Shown here piece after piece: positions 12,440 through 24,800 of a stretch of DNA of 64,000 bases. Both the position numbers and the translations under genes were made by a program. The DNA is from Trichobilharzia szidati (taxonomy: Eukaryota > Platyhelminthes > Trematoda > Strigeidida > Schistosomatidae): positions 89,355,256 through 89,419,255 of the forward strand of contig OX235271.1 in the NCBI GenBank assembly GCA_944472155.2, in the 5' to 3' direction. The notes beneath the pieces are model-generated. The model saw only the letters and a program-made list of their open reading frames with translations, searched no databases and was not told the origin of the DNA. Numbering within the stretch: the stretch's first letter is position 1; every line of letters begins with the position of its first letter.

Positions 12440-12800
12440 TCAACATTGTGAAAGTGTCATCCACATATATCCACTATATTTTTGGAGTAGGATTAAATAT
12501 ATCAAGAGCCGTATTTTCCCAACTGTCCATAAATATATCTGCTACGATAGGGGATATTGGTGATCCCGTCGGTACACCTTCTGTTTGTCTATATATTTTG
12601 CCTTGGAATTTAGAGATAGTGGATGTGAGGCATAACTGAATTCCTAAAATAACTTTTTCAATGGGTAGCTTCGTCCTATGAGTTAGTTAGTTCGTTTTTA
12701 ACTGCTTCTAAGGCCATATTGATTGGTACGTTAGTATAATTACTAGTTATATCAAAACTAACCAAAACAAATTTCACCCATAATGGAATTATACTCTACC
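12440..12800 (-). pseudogene. Penelope-like reverse transcriptase fragment
   Basis: The minus-strand translation shows the family-specific block GSPISPIVADIFM and, after a stop codon, WIYVDDTFTML with the YVDD catalytic box. The surrounding sequence is only partly open. Confidence 0.6.
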
Positions 12801-13060
12801 ACAGTGCACAAGTTTTATTCTTATATCAATGATACACACTTATCCTTAGATACTGTTTTCTAAAGTCACAGTATATAAGATTGCTTACACTTGGAAGAAC
12901 TTTGCATTCAGTATTTTCATTCAAAACGTTAAAGACTTTATTGCTAATAAAGTTCGATAGACTAACTCATCATTTACTGTATTTAAATGCAGAAAATAAC
13001 TGCACCTCATTTGATTTATGGTTTATGACAAGCTAAAAATAATAACACAGCGCCTGAAGA

Positions 13061-13423
13061 ATGCAGTCAAGAAAGCTACGTTCGAGAAATAAGAATAAAC
13101 TACCTAAATTTGCCTGCTCTATGTGTATCTACCAGCTTGTCTGCAGATGCGAAGCCATCTACATCGGGCAAAACATTAGGCAGGTTCATCATCGTATTTC
13201 CGAACATCATCTATCATGGTTAAGCAAGGGACAAACAAGATCTATTCGTAGCTTTATTTTAGCACACCTTGTAGATAGTGGGCATAAGGTTGACGTTAAT
13301 ACAGCATTTAAAATTATTTATCGCATTCCTACTAATCTTAATTTTGCTTTACGAGTTCGTCTTCTACATACAGCTGAAGCAATAGGAATCCACCTGAAGG
13401 AGCCAAACCTGTGTCATCATTAG
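13061..13423 (+). pseudogene. Penelope-like GIY-YIG endonuclease fragment
   Basis: A 120-codon open frame with NKLPKFACSMCIYQLVC, CEAIYIGQNIRQVHHRISEH (the GIY-YIG type core with the Cys pair before it) and RSFILAHLVDSGHKVD, which matches the downstream part of the family. RT is absent on this strand, so this is a remnant. It faces the minus-strand Penelope RT at 12.4-12.8 kb. Confidence 0.65.
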
Positions 13424-13460
13424 TAGAACCACTTTCCTTACCTTAGCCATCGTTACATGA

Positions 13461-14725
13461 ATGTATTAACCGGATTACTTCGCTTCCGGTCACGCTCCAC
13501 CTAATCCTTAAAAATTAGAATTGTACAAATTATTTTATTCTTATGACTATTTCATCTTTTGGACAGTGGTAACTCGTACTACTGTCCAAATTGTTTTATT
13601 TTCTTTAACAATCTGTTGCGTAATCAAAACTGCTAACATGCTTATCCCTTAATTACTCCTCACCTTTTCAAAATTATGCATTACGCAATCCATGCGTCGC
13701 AACCATTTCTACCTTTTAATTGTGTGTTTTAATTTTCTTCGTTAATTATCACCCCATTGACATGTTGATACTGACTAATAATCGTTAAAAAAAGATATCC
13801 TCACTTGGTTGGTACATTATTGTGTATTGTAGTATAAATGCTATAAATATTAGAGTAGAGCCAGAGATGAGTAGTAAATATTTCTTCGCTCAATCATTCT
13901 GCTTTCTAAAGTAAAATAACCACACACAATATTTCAAGCACATTTTGTTCAATATATCGATGCTTACTGGCTGCTTAATTTCGATAGATTTTTTTTATCA
14001 ATCTTCGCAATATTTTTAATGAAATTTCAACAGATTATTGGGAAATATCCCTTGATCGGTAATGAACACCGAAAGGTGCATATAAATTTACGAATGTTTC
14101 TAGGAAGTTTACTTAACACTCCGTAATGAGGTCGAGTAAAACTAGTCGATTCTTCTGTGAACAAGTGTCAAATAACGATGTCAAAAGTAAATGATCACAA
14201 AAAATTAAAACAAATATATGCTGATATAAGAATAAAATTGAGTCACCTTGGTAGAGTATGTAATTTCGTAATAGAATAATTTTATTTGATAAAATACATG
14301 GTGATTGAGTATAATTTATTTAACGATGACTTTTCGAAAGCGATTTGTGGTTCAAAAATATGTCAAGGTTATGTCTGGCTGTCTGTTTGTTTTCAACAGA
14401 GAACTTTGCATCGATATGCAGCAGTTCAAGTCGCCACACTCCATGTAGCACACAAAGCAAGAGTAGAAAGTAGAGGAAATTTAAAATAGAGACAGTAGAC
14501 AGGGATATGAGACAAAAGGAATAGTAATAACGAAGAACAATATAGTTTCATTGGAAATTATAAGTCACAAGGAGTGGATGCAACTGCGCCATCGAGAACG
14601 ATTTTTAGCCATATCACCAATTGTCTCCAGGCATTAATTTTCATCGTCCCGATGATCCTAACCAGGAGGTCTACACTTTCCTACGCGGCTGGCTTAAACT
14701 AACTGTTTTGAATTTCATTGACTGA
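13461..14725. other. intergenic, no recognisable gene
   Basis: AT-rich. The stretch at 14570-14700 (GGAGTGGATGCAACTGCGCC and following) has the base composition of a LINE piece and may belong with the RTE fragment downstream, but I cannot prove this. Confidence 0.3.
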
Positions 14726-14729
14726 TGAA

Positions 14730-14935
14730 GCCATGTTTAGGTTTTTTTATTTTTGATTACAGCTTGATGCCACACTGTATTTTCGGTACAAGTATGGCAT
14801 TTTCAGCATGGATATCGGTAGCCCAAATTTCACAGGCCAACCATAGATATCGGGTGTGCGTCGGCAGGGGATCGAACCCCGGACCATGTGCATGGTCGGC
14901 GAGAGTCCTAACCACTGTGCCACTGACTACCGCTA
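14730..14935 (-). repeat. tRNA-derived SINE, minus strand
   Basis: Read on the minus strand: GGCACAGTGGTTAGGACTCT (A-box region), CATGCACATGGTCC, then GGGGTTCGATCCCCTG (B-box), ending in a tail with TGCTGAAAATGCCATAC. Copies of the same family lie at 20613-20768 and 60714-60870 on the plus strand. The 3' tail resembles the 3' end of the CR1-like LINEs in this window. Confidence 0.65.
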
Positions 14936-15044
14936 GCTCTTTTCCAGCCTGACCCTATGTCAACTAACATTGCCCGTCGAGGAAGGAGATAGCTAGGCAT
15001 GCGTAACATATATTCTAACCATCCATCTCAATCAATGTTACCTC

Positions 15045-15650
15045 ACAACCACCTTGTTGACTGATTTCCCCTCGTTACCTAGCACTCAAAGCCTAACCTC
15101 AATATTGCTCACCCTACTATACCACTTCACACGGGAGATACAATGCAGTCACCTATGATCAAGGACAGCTAGCCTTTTCATGTCTTCCACTCTCATGGCC
15201 AGGTCTCAGAGCCATAAACGAGGAGGGAGCGGACTGTTAAGCAGTACACACGCCGTTTGGTCGATAGCCAGCTGGATATCACATCTATGGCAGAGACGGC
15301 GTGAACTGAAACATGCGAAACTAGCCTTCTGTATCCGTGCTGAGATTTCATCATAGATCAACCCGTTGAGGCTGATGGTACTTCCGAAATAAGTGAAGTG
15401 GTCAACGTGCTCTACCACTTCACTCCCTATTTCTAAACTAGAAGTCAGTGTAGTTCAGTCCTGTAAAATCATCTTACATTTGGCAGGAGCGAATCGCATG
15501 CTAAACATCCGAAGATTGCAACTCAAAGTGTTCAGAAGACTCTTCATTTTTTAGCGTCCTCGCCTATATCGTCTGCATATTTTAAGTCAACGAGCTTATT
15601 CCCTGGTAGCAAGTCAATCCCTGAGTATATGAAGTCACTTAGGGTTAAGT
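15045..15650 (-). pseudogene. RTE-like LINE reverse transcriptase fragment
   Basis: Minus-strand translation shows LKYADDIGEDAKK (YADD box, followed by a stop) near 15545-15600. Further on it gives VEHVDHFTYFGSTISLNG and EISARIQKASFACFSSRRLC, the post-catalytic region typical of RTE-clade elements in schistosomes (SR2/Perere-3 type). Stops and frame breaks show it is dead. No endonuclease part is visible. Confidence 0.6.
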
Positions 15651-16586
15651 CCATTAGTACATCTATGATCGATACAACTACTGATCGGTTAACGTGAGTA
15701 GATGGGCACAACTCACTTCAATCAGCATTACTTGCTAACCTGACTGAAGTGCTCTAAACACCGGACAGCCGTTTCGGTCCTTTTGGGCTGGGATCATCTA
15801 AGGCGTACCCGGTTTGACTCACTCCAGAGAGCCGAATCAATTCAGACCACCCGAATTCTGACAAGCTACTTAGATAAACTGGTAATACGTTAGATGAAAT
15901 TCGCGATTTGCGAATTGGGATTAGATTGTTTGTGATTAATTTTGTGAACCAAAGCTATTGAACAGATTATCAGAAGGCAAATACAAATTAATTAATTAAT
16001 CAGGTGCTGCCCTAAGTGTAAGTTTGATTTCTTGATGATTCGTGGTTTGAACGACTGCCTGTATATCCATGAAATTATAAGTGAATCACATTAATACATT
16101 AAAACTCATGTTGCTAACTTGATTACGGATAGTTTATGAGTAGAACAAACATTGACACTATTGTTCTCATATTCACGTGTCACTGAGCTACAGTCCCAGT
16201 GGCACATTGTATATTATTAAAGTAGCATCAGGCTCTGAGGTAACGTTAAGAAAATAGCTGAGTAAAACTGCGAAACAATTTGTAAATGTGTATCAGTAAA
16301 TGTAAAGCACACACCTTTGATGGTATATATATATATATTCAGGGATTTTTATGATGCATTACCTTCTGCTGGCCATTACTTTTCATTGAAATTCTGGCTA
16401 ACAGTGAATTTGTTTGTCCAAATTAAGATAAAGTCTTCATATATGAAGCAATTTGCGTGCATTCACTAATAACCCTATCCCGAGGGCGTAATTTACGTAT
16501 TTTATACAAACATTTTTTTCAAATCACGGAATATACACATTTGATCGTAGGGAATAAAAAGACAGTTGGAGCGAAGAAAATTTTCT
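15651..16586. other. intergenic, no recognisable gene
   Basis: The first 200 bases may still belong to the RTE remnant. After that it is AT-rich with a short (TA)n run near 16326-16340. Confidence 0.3.
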
Positions 16587-17275
16587 TTTCGACGAAGTCA
16601 TCATATAGGCTGTACATTCGTGTATTTATATCAAATGGATGGGAAAGTTCCAGAACAATTTCTGATTAGGGGTTAAATTAATAAAAATTACAATTAGGAA
16701 TTATAATGCCATAATAAACAGGGGGATGGGTAAAACTCAAACAAGTAGCATAATAACTAAGAAAATTGACATTGTGCAATCGGGGTTAGAAATGTAAAAA
16801 TAACAAAATATACAGGATGTTTGGATAGGAAACTAGTGTGATGAATAATTGTTTATGCAATCAGGGATTAAATATGTAGAAATAATAAAATGACAAAATA
16901 AACTGGAAGTGTGGATATGAAAATATGGTAGGGTAGACAGGGATTAAGAAAACTTAAAATAACATGAATAAACAGGAAGTTTAGATAAGAAGGCGATGAG
17001 ATTGTCATTACTAAAAAATTTTACCTGTTTATGATGGCCATGGCAGGGACAGGGGTTGGATGTATTTCTTTTGGATACAAAGGGTGGGTTTGAGTTTTCG
17101 GATAGCTAACGCCTCAGCTATGCCCAAATGTCCCCCTGTTTATTATGGCATTATAATTCCTAATTGTAATTTTTATTAATTTAACCCCTAATCAGAAATT
17201 GTTCTGGAACTTTCCCATCCATTTGATATAAATACACGAATGTACAGCCTAGACGATGACTTCGTCGAAAAAACA
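16587..17275. repeat. inverted repeat with ~140-nt arms and a hammerhead-like end
   Basis: Arms 16587-16726 and 17131-17272 are near-perfect reverse complements around a ~400-nt centre that has internal, diverged, AAATAA-rich repeats. The outer end of each arm, read outward, shows TGTACAGCCT, a core of TGATGA (left arm, minus strand) or CGATGA (right arm, plus strand), CTTCGTCGAAAA. A related sequence is at 11891-11935. This fits a terminal structure of a Penelope-like element, but no coding part remains. Confidence 0.5.
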
Positions 17276-17574
17276 TTTTTTCATTATCCTACAATTATTA
17301 AAGGAATCTGAAGAAAACAGTTTCATATTACTGACAGCATATATATAATGAAAACGTCCTACTTTATATCTATTTGCTGCAAAATAACGGTCCTACTTTG
17401 TTTACTCAAAGACTGACTAAGCAAAATTGGACTGTAGATTAAAAATTAGATGTACCATATGTTAACCAGGTGCATTTCATTTCATTGGCTGAAAAAGGAA
17501 GCCAAAATATCCATCTACATTGAATTATTATCCTTTTTCATATATTTTTGTGTGTTGAAGTTTCTCTAGTGGTT

Positions 17575-17690
17575 TGATAGGTTTGGTGGTGTAGGGTAGC
17601 TAGTCCTCCGCCCAACCCTCCCTCTGTACCCGGGCTCGGGACCGGCAAGAAAACTAGCAAGCTAGTTGACTAGGCGAGGTTATCTACAAA
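17575..17690 (+). repeat. unclassified dispersed repeat piece
   Basis: The block with CCCTCCCTCTGTACCCGGG, GGACCGGCAAG and CTAGGCGAGG resembles a block at 22740-22830 (TTTCCCTCTGTGCCCTGC, ATCGGCAAGTGAACTAGGCG). Two related copies suggest a dispersed repeat, class unknown. Confidence 0.3.
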
Positions 17691-18867
17691 GGATGCAACT
17701 AGTTTTTTTAACCCTCTTAATGACAAAATATTGCTTCTTTTCTCAGCATGCAGGATGCCTGGCACTGACGAGAAAATTGTTTTCTTAACAGTTTGAAAGT
17801 AAATCACTTTATAAGCAAAGCTAGTTCATAGGTTCATTTTTTGTTATTTCTGAATGATCTAAATTACAGTTGACAGTCATCTACTGTGGATTTTACCCAG
17901 TTCTAAATGTAAACAACTTAATTTACTTGCGTGGTGTCTTTAACAGAAATTGTGTTGCTTTCGAGTGACAAAAACGTTATGCCAGTGGATTTACTTTACT
18001 CCTGAAATGTACTATTTGTGCACACACAACTAATAAAACTCAAGTACTCATATTGCTTAATAATTAAGAAGAAGTTCTCATTAAGGTGTTTAATTCACGG
18101 TAACTGTGGATTATCTTTATGAAGAAATACAAAAAGATGGTAAATTTCTGTTTGAAAGTGTATCAATCACCCAATCTTTGGTGTAACTTATTTCCTATGC
18201 AGTCAGTTTTGTTTACGCAGCTCGAATTATAAAATTAGTGACAGATTTTAGAGCAACTTCATGCTAACCGAAATAACTGTTAGCAAGAGTGTTTTTTAAC
18301 TCAAGAACACAAGTATCTTGTCTAAGAACTACTTTGAAAAAACAATAAGTGACATTAAGTCAGTTAAAAGTTTTCCTTGTAAGACGTTGTAACGAATTTG
18401 ATTTCTCCTTAGAATATACTTACTTTCATTCAATGTGATTTTTCTAATATTCACGACATCAATATGAAAAGTTTGCTAGACTATTTCAAAACAATTATGT
18501 GCAAAATCTCTGGATTACTTTAAGTGTATCAAGGCTAAACCATTTTGTCCTGGAAGCAAAATATATTTTGAAGGTAGAATTAAAGACCCAGCTCTTATCG
18601 TCATTCTCTTACTGAATAGTAAACACATGAATGTATAACTTTTTCAGGTGGAAAGTTGCTTAGGTAACAGAGATTAGTGGTTAGTTCCGAAAAGACAAAA
18701 AGCCGTAGTATGGAACAAGGTTTTATAGCTTTAAGGTGAGAAAAAGTGATCTTTCAAATTCCCTCGTAATTGGACAGTCAATACACCATGTGAAATGTCG
18801 ATAATCTCTATTGCATATAAATATGTTAGGATTATTTGAAGTCAGAATAACTGTTGATCATTGCGAA

Positions 18868-18882
18868 ATGATTAAGCTCTTG
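18868..18882 (+). CDS. MEG exon 1 coding part: start codon, MIKLL
   Basis: ATG at 18868 opens MIKLL and is followed at once by the donor GTAAGT. The intron to the next exon is only 46 nt, typical of short 5' introns in schistosome genes. The 5' end of the exon is not known; an AG at about 18840-18844 could be a trans-splice or splice acceptor. The start was chosen because it joins in frame to a hydrophobic exon and yields a signal peptide. Confidence 0.75.
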
Positions 18883-21800
18883 GTAAGTAATGAGCTATGA
18901 CACTTTTAATATAATATTTTCTTTAAAGATATTGGGTCTCGCTGTCTTTATTCATTGCTGTGACTCTGGAGTTTTATGTAAAGACAGTAAGTAATTGTTC
19001 ACAGTCTTACAGTAAGACGCTCATACAATTTAAATTTGTAAACATTTTTTGGGGTGAGGGTGGTCGGTGGTTGATGCTTCTTGAAAACAACGGATTACTT
19101 ACATCTGATAATTTTTCACTTTAAGTATGAAAATCTTTGGTGGAGTGTAAGAAATGAAGCAAAACGGTCAACGAACATCTGCGTCCTCTATAGTATGAGG
19201 AAAGGAGGTTACTGGACTCAAAGTTTTGGAAATATTAATAAATGTTTGAGCGTGATTTATCCTAGGTTATGTCATACTGCTTTAGATGAAAATCGTCTGC
19301 TAATTATTGCCAAATATATGTTCCTTAAAGTGATGGCGTCTACAGAATTCTACTGATCAAATTAACTGTGCAAATTCGAAGCGGAGAACTTAGTATATTA
19401 AGCAAATATCAGCTCATTAGGATGCAGATACACCTAATTTAATATCCGATCAAACGCATTTTCCGAGTTCTATCGTTATGCATCAACAAATTTAGTTACG
19501 TCTTCTCAAGCGAATGAATTGCTAGGAAATTGAAAGCAGTGTGTAGCTGCTTCTTCCTACCTTGGAATTCTTCTGCAGTGCAGACCAGTGATCTCATTTA
19601 GGGTCTAACACAAGACGTTCGGATTACGAGAGTCAGAATCTAATTGTCAATGAATTCCAATTTCTGTCAATTAGCAATGTACTGTGATTCGTGCGGACAC
19701 CTATCCTGAAATTGGTCAAATCCATACAAACCAATACCTGAAAACGAACTGTTAACTGTTGAATGAAGTGACAAGTCATTTCATGATACTGAAGACTCTG
19801 TGAGAGGTTTCGTTCGAATTATTGTTTAAATTGTTGGGAATGATATTCTAAGATTCATTTCTTAACAGACGTTCCAAAATATGATTTCTCATTACATAGA
19901 CACTTAAAAACTGTACATAATCCTAAACATTCTACTTCTTTTCTCTTCCAGTATGGTCAGATTATGAGACAGACCCTGTGGTTACAGAACGCGGTAAGTA
20001 CACAGATGATGATCCATTTATTACAGATTTATGTAATTTCTATATTTATCCTTATATAAGAGTTTAAAGGATAAGTTAATAAGTGATTTCTACTCATGAG
20101 CTGTTAAGATAGATTACCAGAAAAATTTCAAATAGTACTGATATTTTTAAAACGCATTAATAATTTGTAGTCCGAATAAAACAAATAACTGCGGATATTT
20201 CATTCTGTTATTAGACAGTTCATACATGTACAATCGGTAGTTTCCGGTAAGAACCTATGCAAACTGCAAAAGAAACTATGCGAATTAAGGTAATAAACTG
20301 TGCCTATTGCTTGATACGAGTGATCGGAATCAACTCTTATCAACCAGTAATGTATATCGAGCTACATTTTAGATTGTTTTGTTTAATACCGTTTTTAATG
20401 TCAGCATATGAGTAACTTTGACCTGAGAACTTTCAGTTCCCGTTGGAATTCTTGTTTAAATCTCATTATTTGAACGGGTTAATGATTTCAAGTCCTGCTG
20501 TAATTTAAGTTCTGTTAAAAATCCTTGCAATCCTATCTGAATATGATAACATTGGATGAGCATCAAGCATTCTTTCAGTCTTGTTTAGCTTTTATGGACA
20601 TAATTATTTTCGTCAGCGGCACAGCGACTCGCCGCCCATGCACATGGTCCGGGGTTCGATATCAATGGTCGGCCTGCTAAATTTGGACTACCGATATCAC
20701 ATGCTGAAAATTCCATAGTTGTACAAAATATACTGTGTGGAATCAAGACATAAAAAAAATAATAATAAATAGGTTTTAATGAAATCTTTTAGAAGATAAG
20801 TAAACAACAAAGGAAATGAAGTATGGAAGTTGTGTGGCCACTTTATAAATTATCAAGAGCAATATTTCGCCATCAATGTTTAATATACAAGAATGAAACA
20901 GTTAATTGTATACGTCTCTACTATATGAGCGATTAGAACTTTCAAAGACTTATATAGCTCTGAATCGAACACAGAGGGGTGCAGCAAAAATATCGCGCTT
21001 TAGGATAATAAGCATGCACTCCTATGCATATTTTCAAACTGAATGACTAAACAACTGTTGAAGTGAGTTTTCAGATCAAATCTTCCTTCAAACTTACAAT
21101 TTTAACGTCAATATTGTAGTATTTAAATGAATATAACTTCATCGCTTTAAAATATTGAACATTTTTCGAGCCAACGTTATTCTAATGGTACATATTACAT
21201 TTCTTCAGCTTACAAGATTGTCGGTAGAAGTTCACGTGAGTAAAACTTTTTAAAATGAATTGTCAATTATTTTACAAGTTACTACGATAAAAGTTAAATT
21301 TGCTTAAACATTTTGTAATAAAAAGAAAATTAGGATAACATAGAAACAAATCTGCAAGTTGTACATTAGTAACTTAACCTTAATCTTGATTCCATATGTG
21401 GTGTGAACGCATTAGATTAGTGAAAATTAACTACAAATATGAGTGTGCCTAATACTCATTAACTATTATAAATTCAGATACCTTTCTTTTGAAATAAGTT
21501 ATTGTGATCTAAATATATTTGATTGGGAACTTCTGCAAGCCTGGGATAAACAATTAATAAAATTCGGAGAGAACCAATTCACCACTAAGAATGTAGAAAT
21601 TTGTGGAGTGTAGCAGTGTATAATTCCATGTTAACTGTTCACAATCAAGTCACTGATGAATGCGTCTAGTAAACGAAATGAATTGAGAAAATAACTTCAC
21701 CTCCACGTTAGTGTATAGTTAGTAAGATTTTTGATTGTGTATTCATAATGATGATTGTACCGAATCTGATAAAACGATGTAGCTTATCCCTTTTCTGAGA

Positions 21801-24800
21801 ATATTATTAGTGAGCATTAATAATATTTATATGCTACATTTGCAGCGACAAAATGTTTGTGCAGAGACCAGATGATTTTCAAATTTATTTTTTCATAGAA
21901 ATTGACTAAATAAGATAGAAGAGATACTTATGGCTTCTAGGCATTCAATGGTTATTTTTCTCATGACAAACGGTAACAAACTTGCCACGAGATTTAAAAA
22001 GCACTGTTCTTTTGATTCAATTTTTGACTTTATTCAATTGAAAATGCCAACTTTTCATATTCACAGGTATAAAACGCAAACCCTGCAGAGTAGATAAAAG
22101 TAAGCATACAACTTTTAAAATATGATATAATTAACACTAATAAATAAGTGCCGTGCGTCACTTGCACAGCGTGAGAATGCTAACAAATCACCTAGGTGAT
22201 ACGGTGTTAGATCACCGGACAACGCATTCCTTTACCTCGCCAAGCCAGTAATCATACTGGTAAAGAGTGAAGGTTGGGCACGAGGCTAGCAACCCCATCA
22301 CGTGAAAATAAATACCACGGCTATCGAAGCTTCAAAGCTCTAGTTTGAAGCCCTATGTTTCACTGAGAACGTAAAAGGAATAAAAAATTAAAGAAATAAC
22401 CTTAGGTAAATCAGATAATTTTGTATAAACGTAAATGGCATACGCTTAATAGATGGTTTTTTCATAAAAACTATTGGACAACATCTGACCTTATCTACAA
22501 TTATCGGACTCAAACTTCTGTGGTTTAGTACAGGACAGGTCGTATGAACGTTCAACTTACTATTACACTTTGGAAATAATAATAAACTTACACAAAAGTA
22601 ACCATGTGAAATGCAGTTTCCAAAGTCAAGTATCTTAAAGTATGACTTCAGGCTTAAGTTGAGTAACCAGTCACAGGTGCTATTTTTTCATTCGTTGTGT
22701 TCTGAGTGAATCACGGGGCATCAGACTTTATGTTTTCAGTAAGGGTGGTATTGCTTTTATGCCTAACTTTCCCTCTGTGCCCTGCTTAGTATCGGCAAGT
22801 GAACTAGGCGTGGTTTTGAAGTGCGTTGGCTGACAATCGCATTCTGACCTCGAGCGTAGCTGGCGAGTATTGCATCACTGAAACACACCTACTAGTATCC
22901 ATATTAACTGACGTTATTCTATGAACACATTTTCCTGTCTTGAAAATTGGATTCTGATTATCTGCCGATCACATAAAATGTTTTGTCTTGTTAACGTCGT
23001 ATGCATGCAACTGCTTTATACTATATGCTCGGTATTACAATAGTGTATAAGCGTAAAGTAATTAAGGTAATGTAAGCATATAATCTTGTTTTTATAGTAG
23101 CAGCAGTATCAAAACCTCTGCGTTTGTAACTAAGTTTCAGTAGACATCTTAAGCCAAACTGTATATAATGTTAATTAACATGATTTATAAACTGAAATCT
23201 AGATTGTACGGTAGTCATCATTGTTGAGCTGATCAGCTGGTTCACAAGGAACCTTAAGGGTGCTTAAATAGTAACTAGGAAGCCGAAAACTAAAGATGTG
23301 CTCTCTTGCCTAATGCCATCGCTAAAAATAAATGTAAGGTTTCGAGAACAACACACTTCAATAAAATCAGAACAGAAGAAGTAGAATCAGAAATTCCACT
23401 ATAAGAAATGCCATGTGTGACCTGAAATTGTCATAATCTATAATATTTCAAAATTATCGAAATGGACAATCAAAGTGAATACCTTTCGCTACTTACTAAA
23501 AGCTGTAGTAATAAGGTCGTACAGTATTAATTTACTCCAGAAGTCGAGTAAAACCACAATTAGAAATTTTCAACACTATTAGATTTGAACATGGAAACAT
23601 GGACAAATATTGTCGTTCCGTATTACTTCGTTTATTAGATGTATCACACAGTGAAACAGTATTATTATTTACTGGATGACGTTTCGAACAAAATTTATTG
23701 TTCATAATCATATCAATTATAATCACACGACTTCGAAACTTGAGTTTTATAGTTTTCTTTATCCTTTCCTATTCGTCGTCGCTAGGGTAGTAGAATTTTC
23801 CAGATGTCCGAGTGGACAGGTGTTGAATCATTCCTATTACACATGTTGGTTCGCAGTTGATTAGATGATGATGATGATGAGTAGTAATATAAGTGATAAT
23901 CATATTAATAATAATGGTAATATTAATGACGACATGCGTGTCAAACATGCGCCAGATAATGATAACACCAACAATAAGGAATCTAAATCATCAGTAGTAA
24001 TTCCATACAAAGAAGGAACCTCGGTAACCCTACGCAGAATTCTTAACAAGGCAGGAATAAAAGTGGCATTCAAACCCACAAACTCAATTAGAAACATGCT
24101 TTGTCGGTTACTGGATCCTGTGGAGCCTTTAAAACAAAATGATTTAGTTTGTCTAATACCCTACAATGATTGTCAGGTCAAATACATAGGTCAAAGTAGT
24201 AGAACAGGGGCAGTCAGACTAGCCAAGCATAAAAACCTAGCAAAATCTAGATTAGTTGACCCGAATAAGATAAGAAATCTAGAGAATAGTTCAGTTCATG
24301 GCACAGGACTACATACAAAAGGCTGGATGGGATAAGATGACAGTTTTAAAATCTAACTGATATAGCAGGATGAAGGGACAGATTGATAACGGAAGCTTTG
24401 TTTATCTAATCAACTGCGAACCAACACGTGTAATAGGAATGATTCAACACCTGTCCACTCGGACATCTGGAAAATTCTACTACCCTAGCGACGACGAATA
24501 GGAAAGGATAAAGAAAACTATAAAACTCAAGTTTCGAAGTCGTGTGATTATAATTGATATGATTATGAACAATAAATTTTGTTCGAAACGTCATCCAGTA
24601 AATAATAATACTGTTTCACTGTGTGATACATCTAATAAACAAACTAATATGGAACTACTTACTACCACCGTGCCTAAGTTTTACACATATATTAAAGTTT
24701 GTCGTTCTTGTGTAAAATGTTGACCGAGAGTTCACTACCAGAGTTGAACCCAACTCCTGAATATTTCCTCCGACTGATAATTCAAATCATACACGACTTT

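Larger units (their letters stand above)
11664..13460. mobile_element. decayed Penelope-like element cluster
   Basis: Two Penelope-like pieces in opposite orientation. Minus strand: RT motifs at about 12450-12600 (GSPISPIVADIFMDSWEN, then YVDDTF) with an in-frame stop between them, followed at about 12010-12130 by a worn GIY-YIG (YGARYTGCLTRVLSK). Plus strand: a separate GIY-YIG at 13061-13423. A short block ending in CCACAGTGC-CAAGTTTTAT recurs at about 11705-11755 and 12780-12825, and also near 24655, suggesting terminal repeats. The cluster is not functional. Confidence 0.6.

Noticed and set aside
18646..18661. 16-nt exon-like piece between TTTTTCAG and GTAACA upstream of the start
   Set aside because: Not a multiple of three, weak donor, and upstream of the start codon; could only be 5' untranslated.
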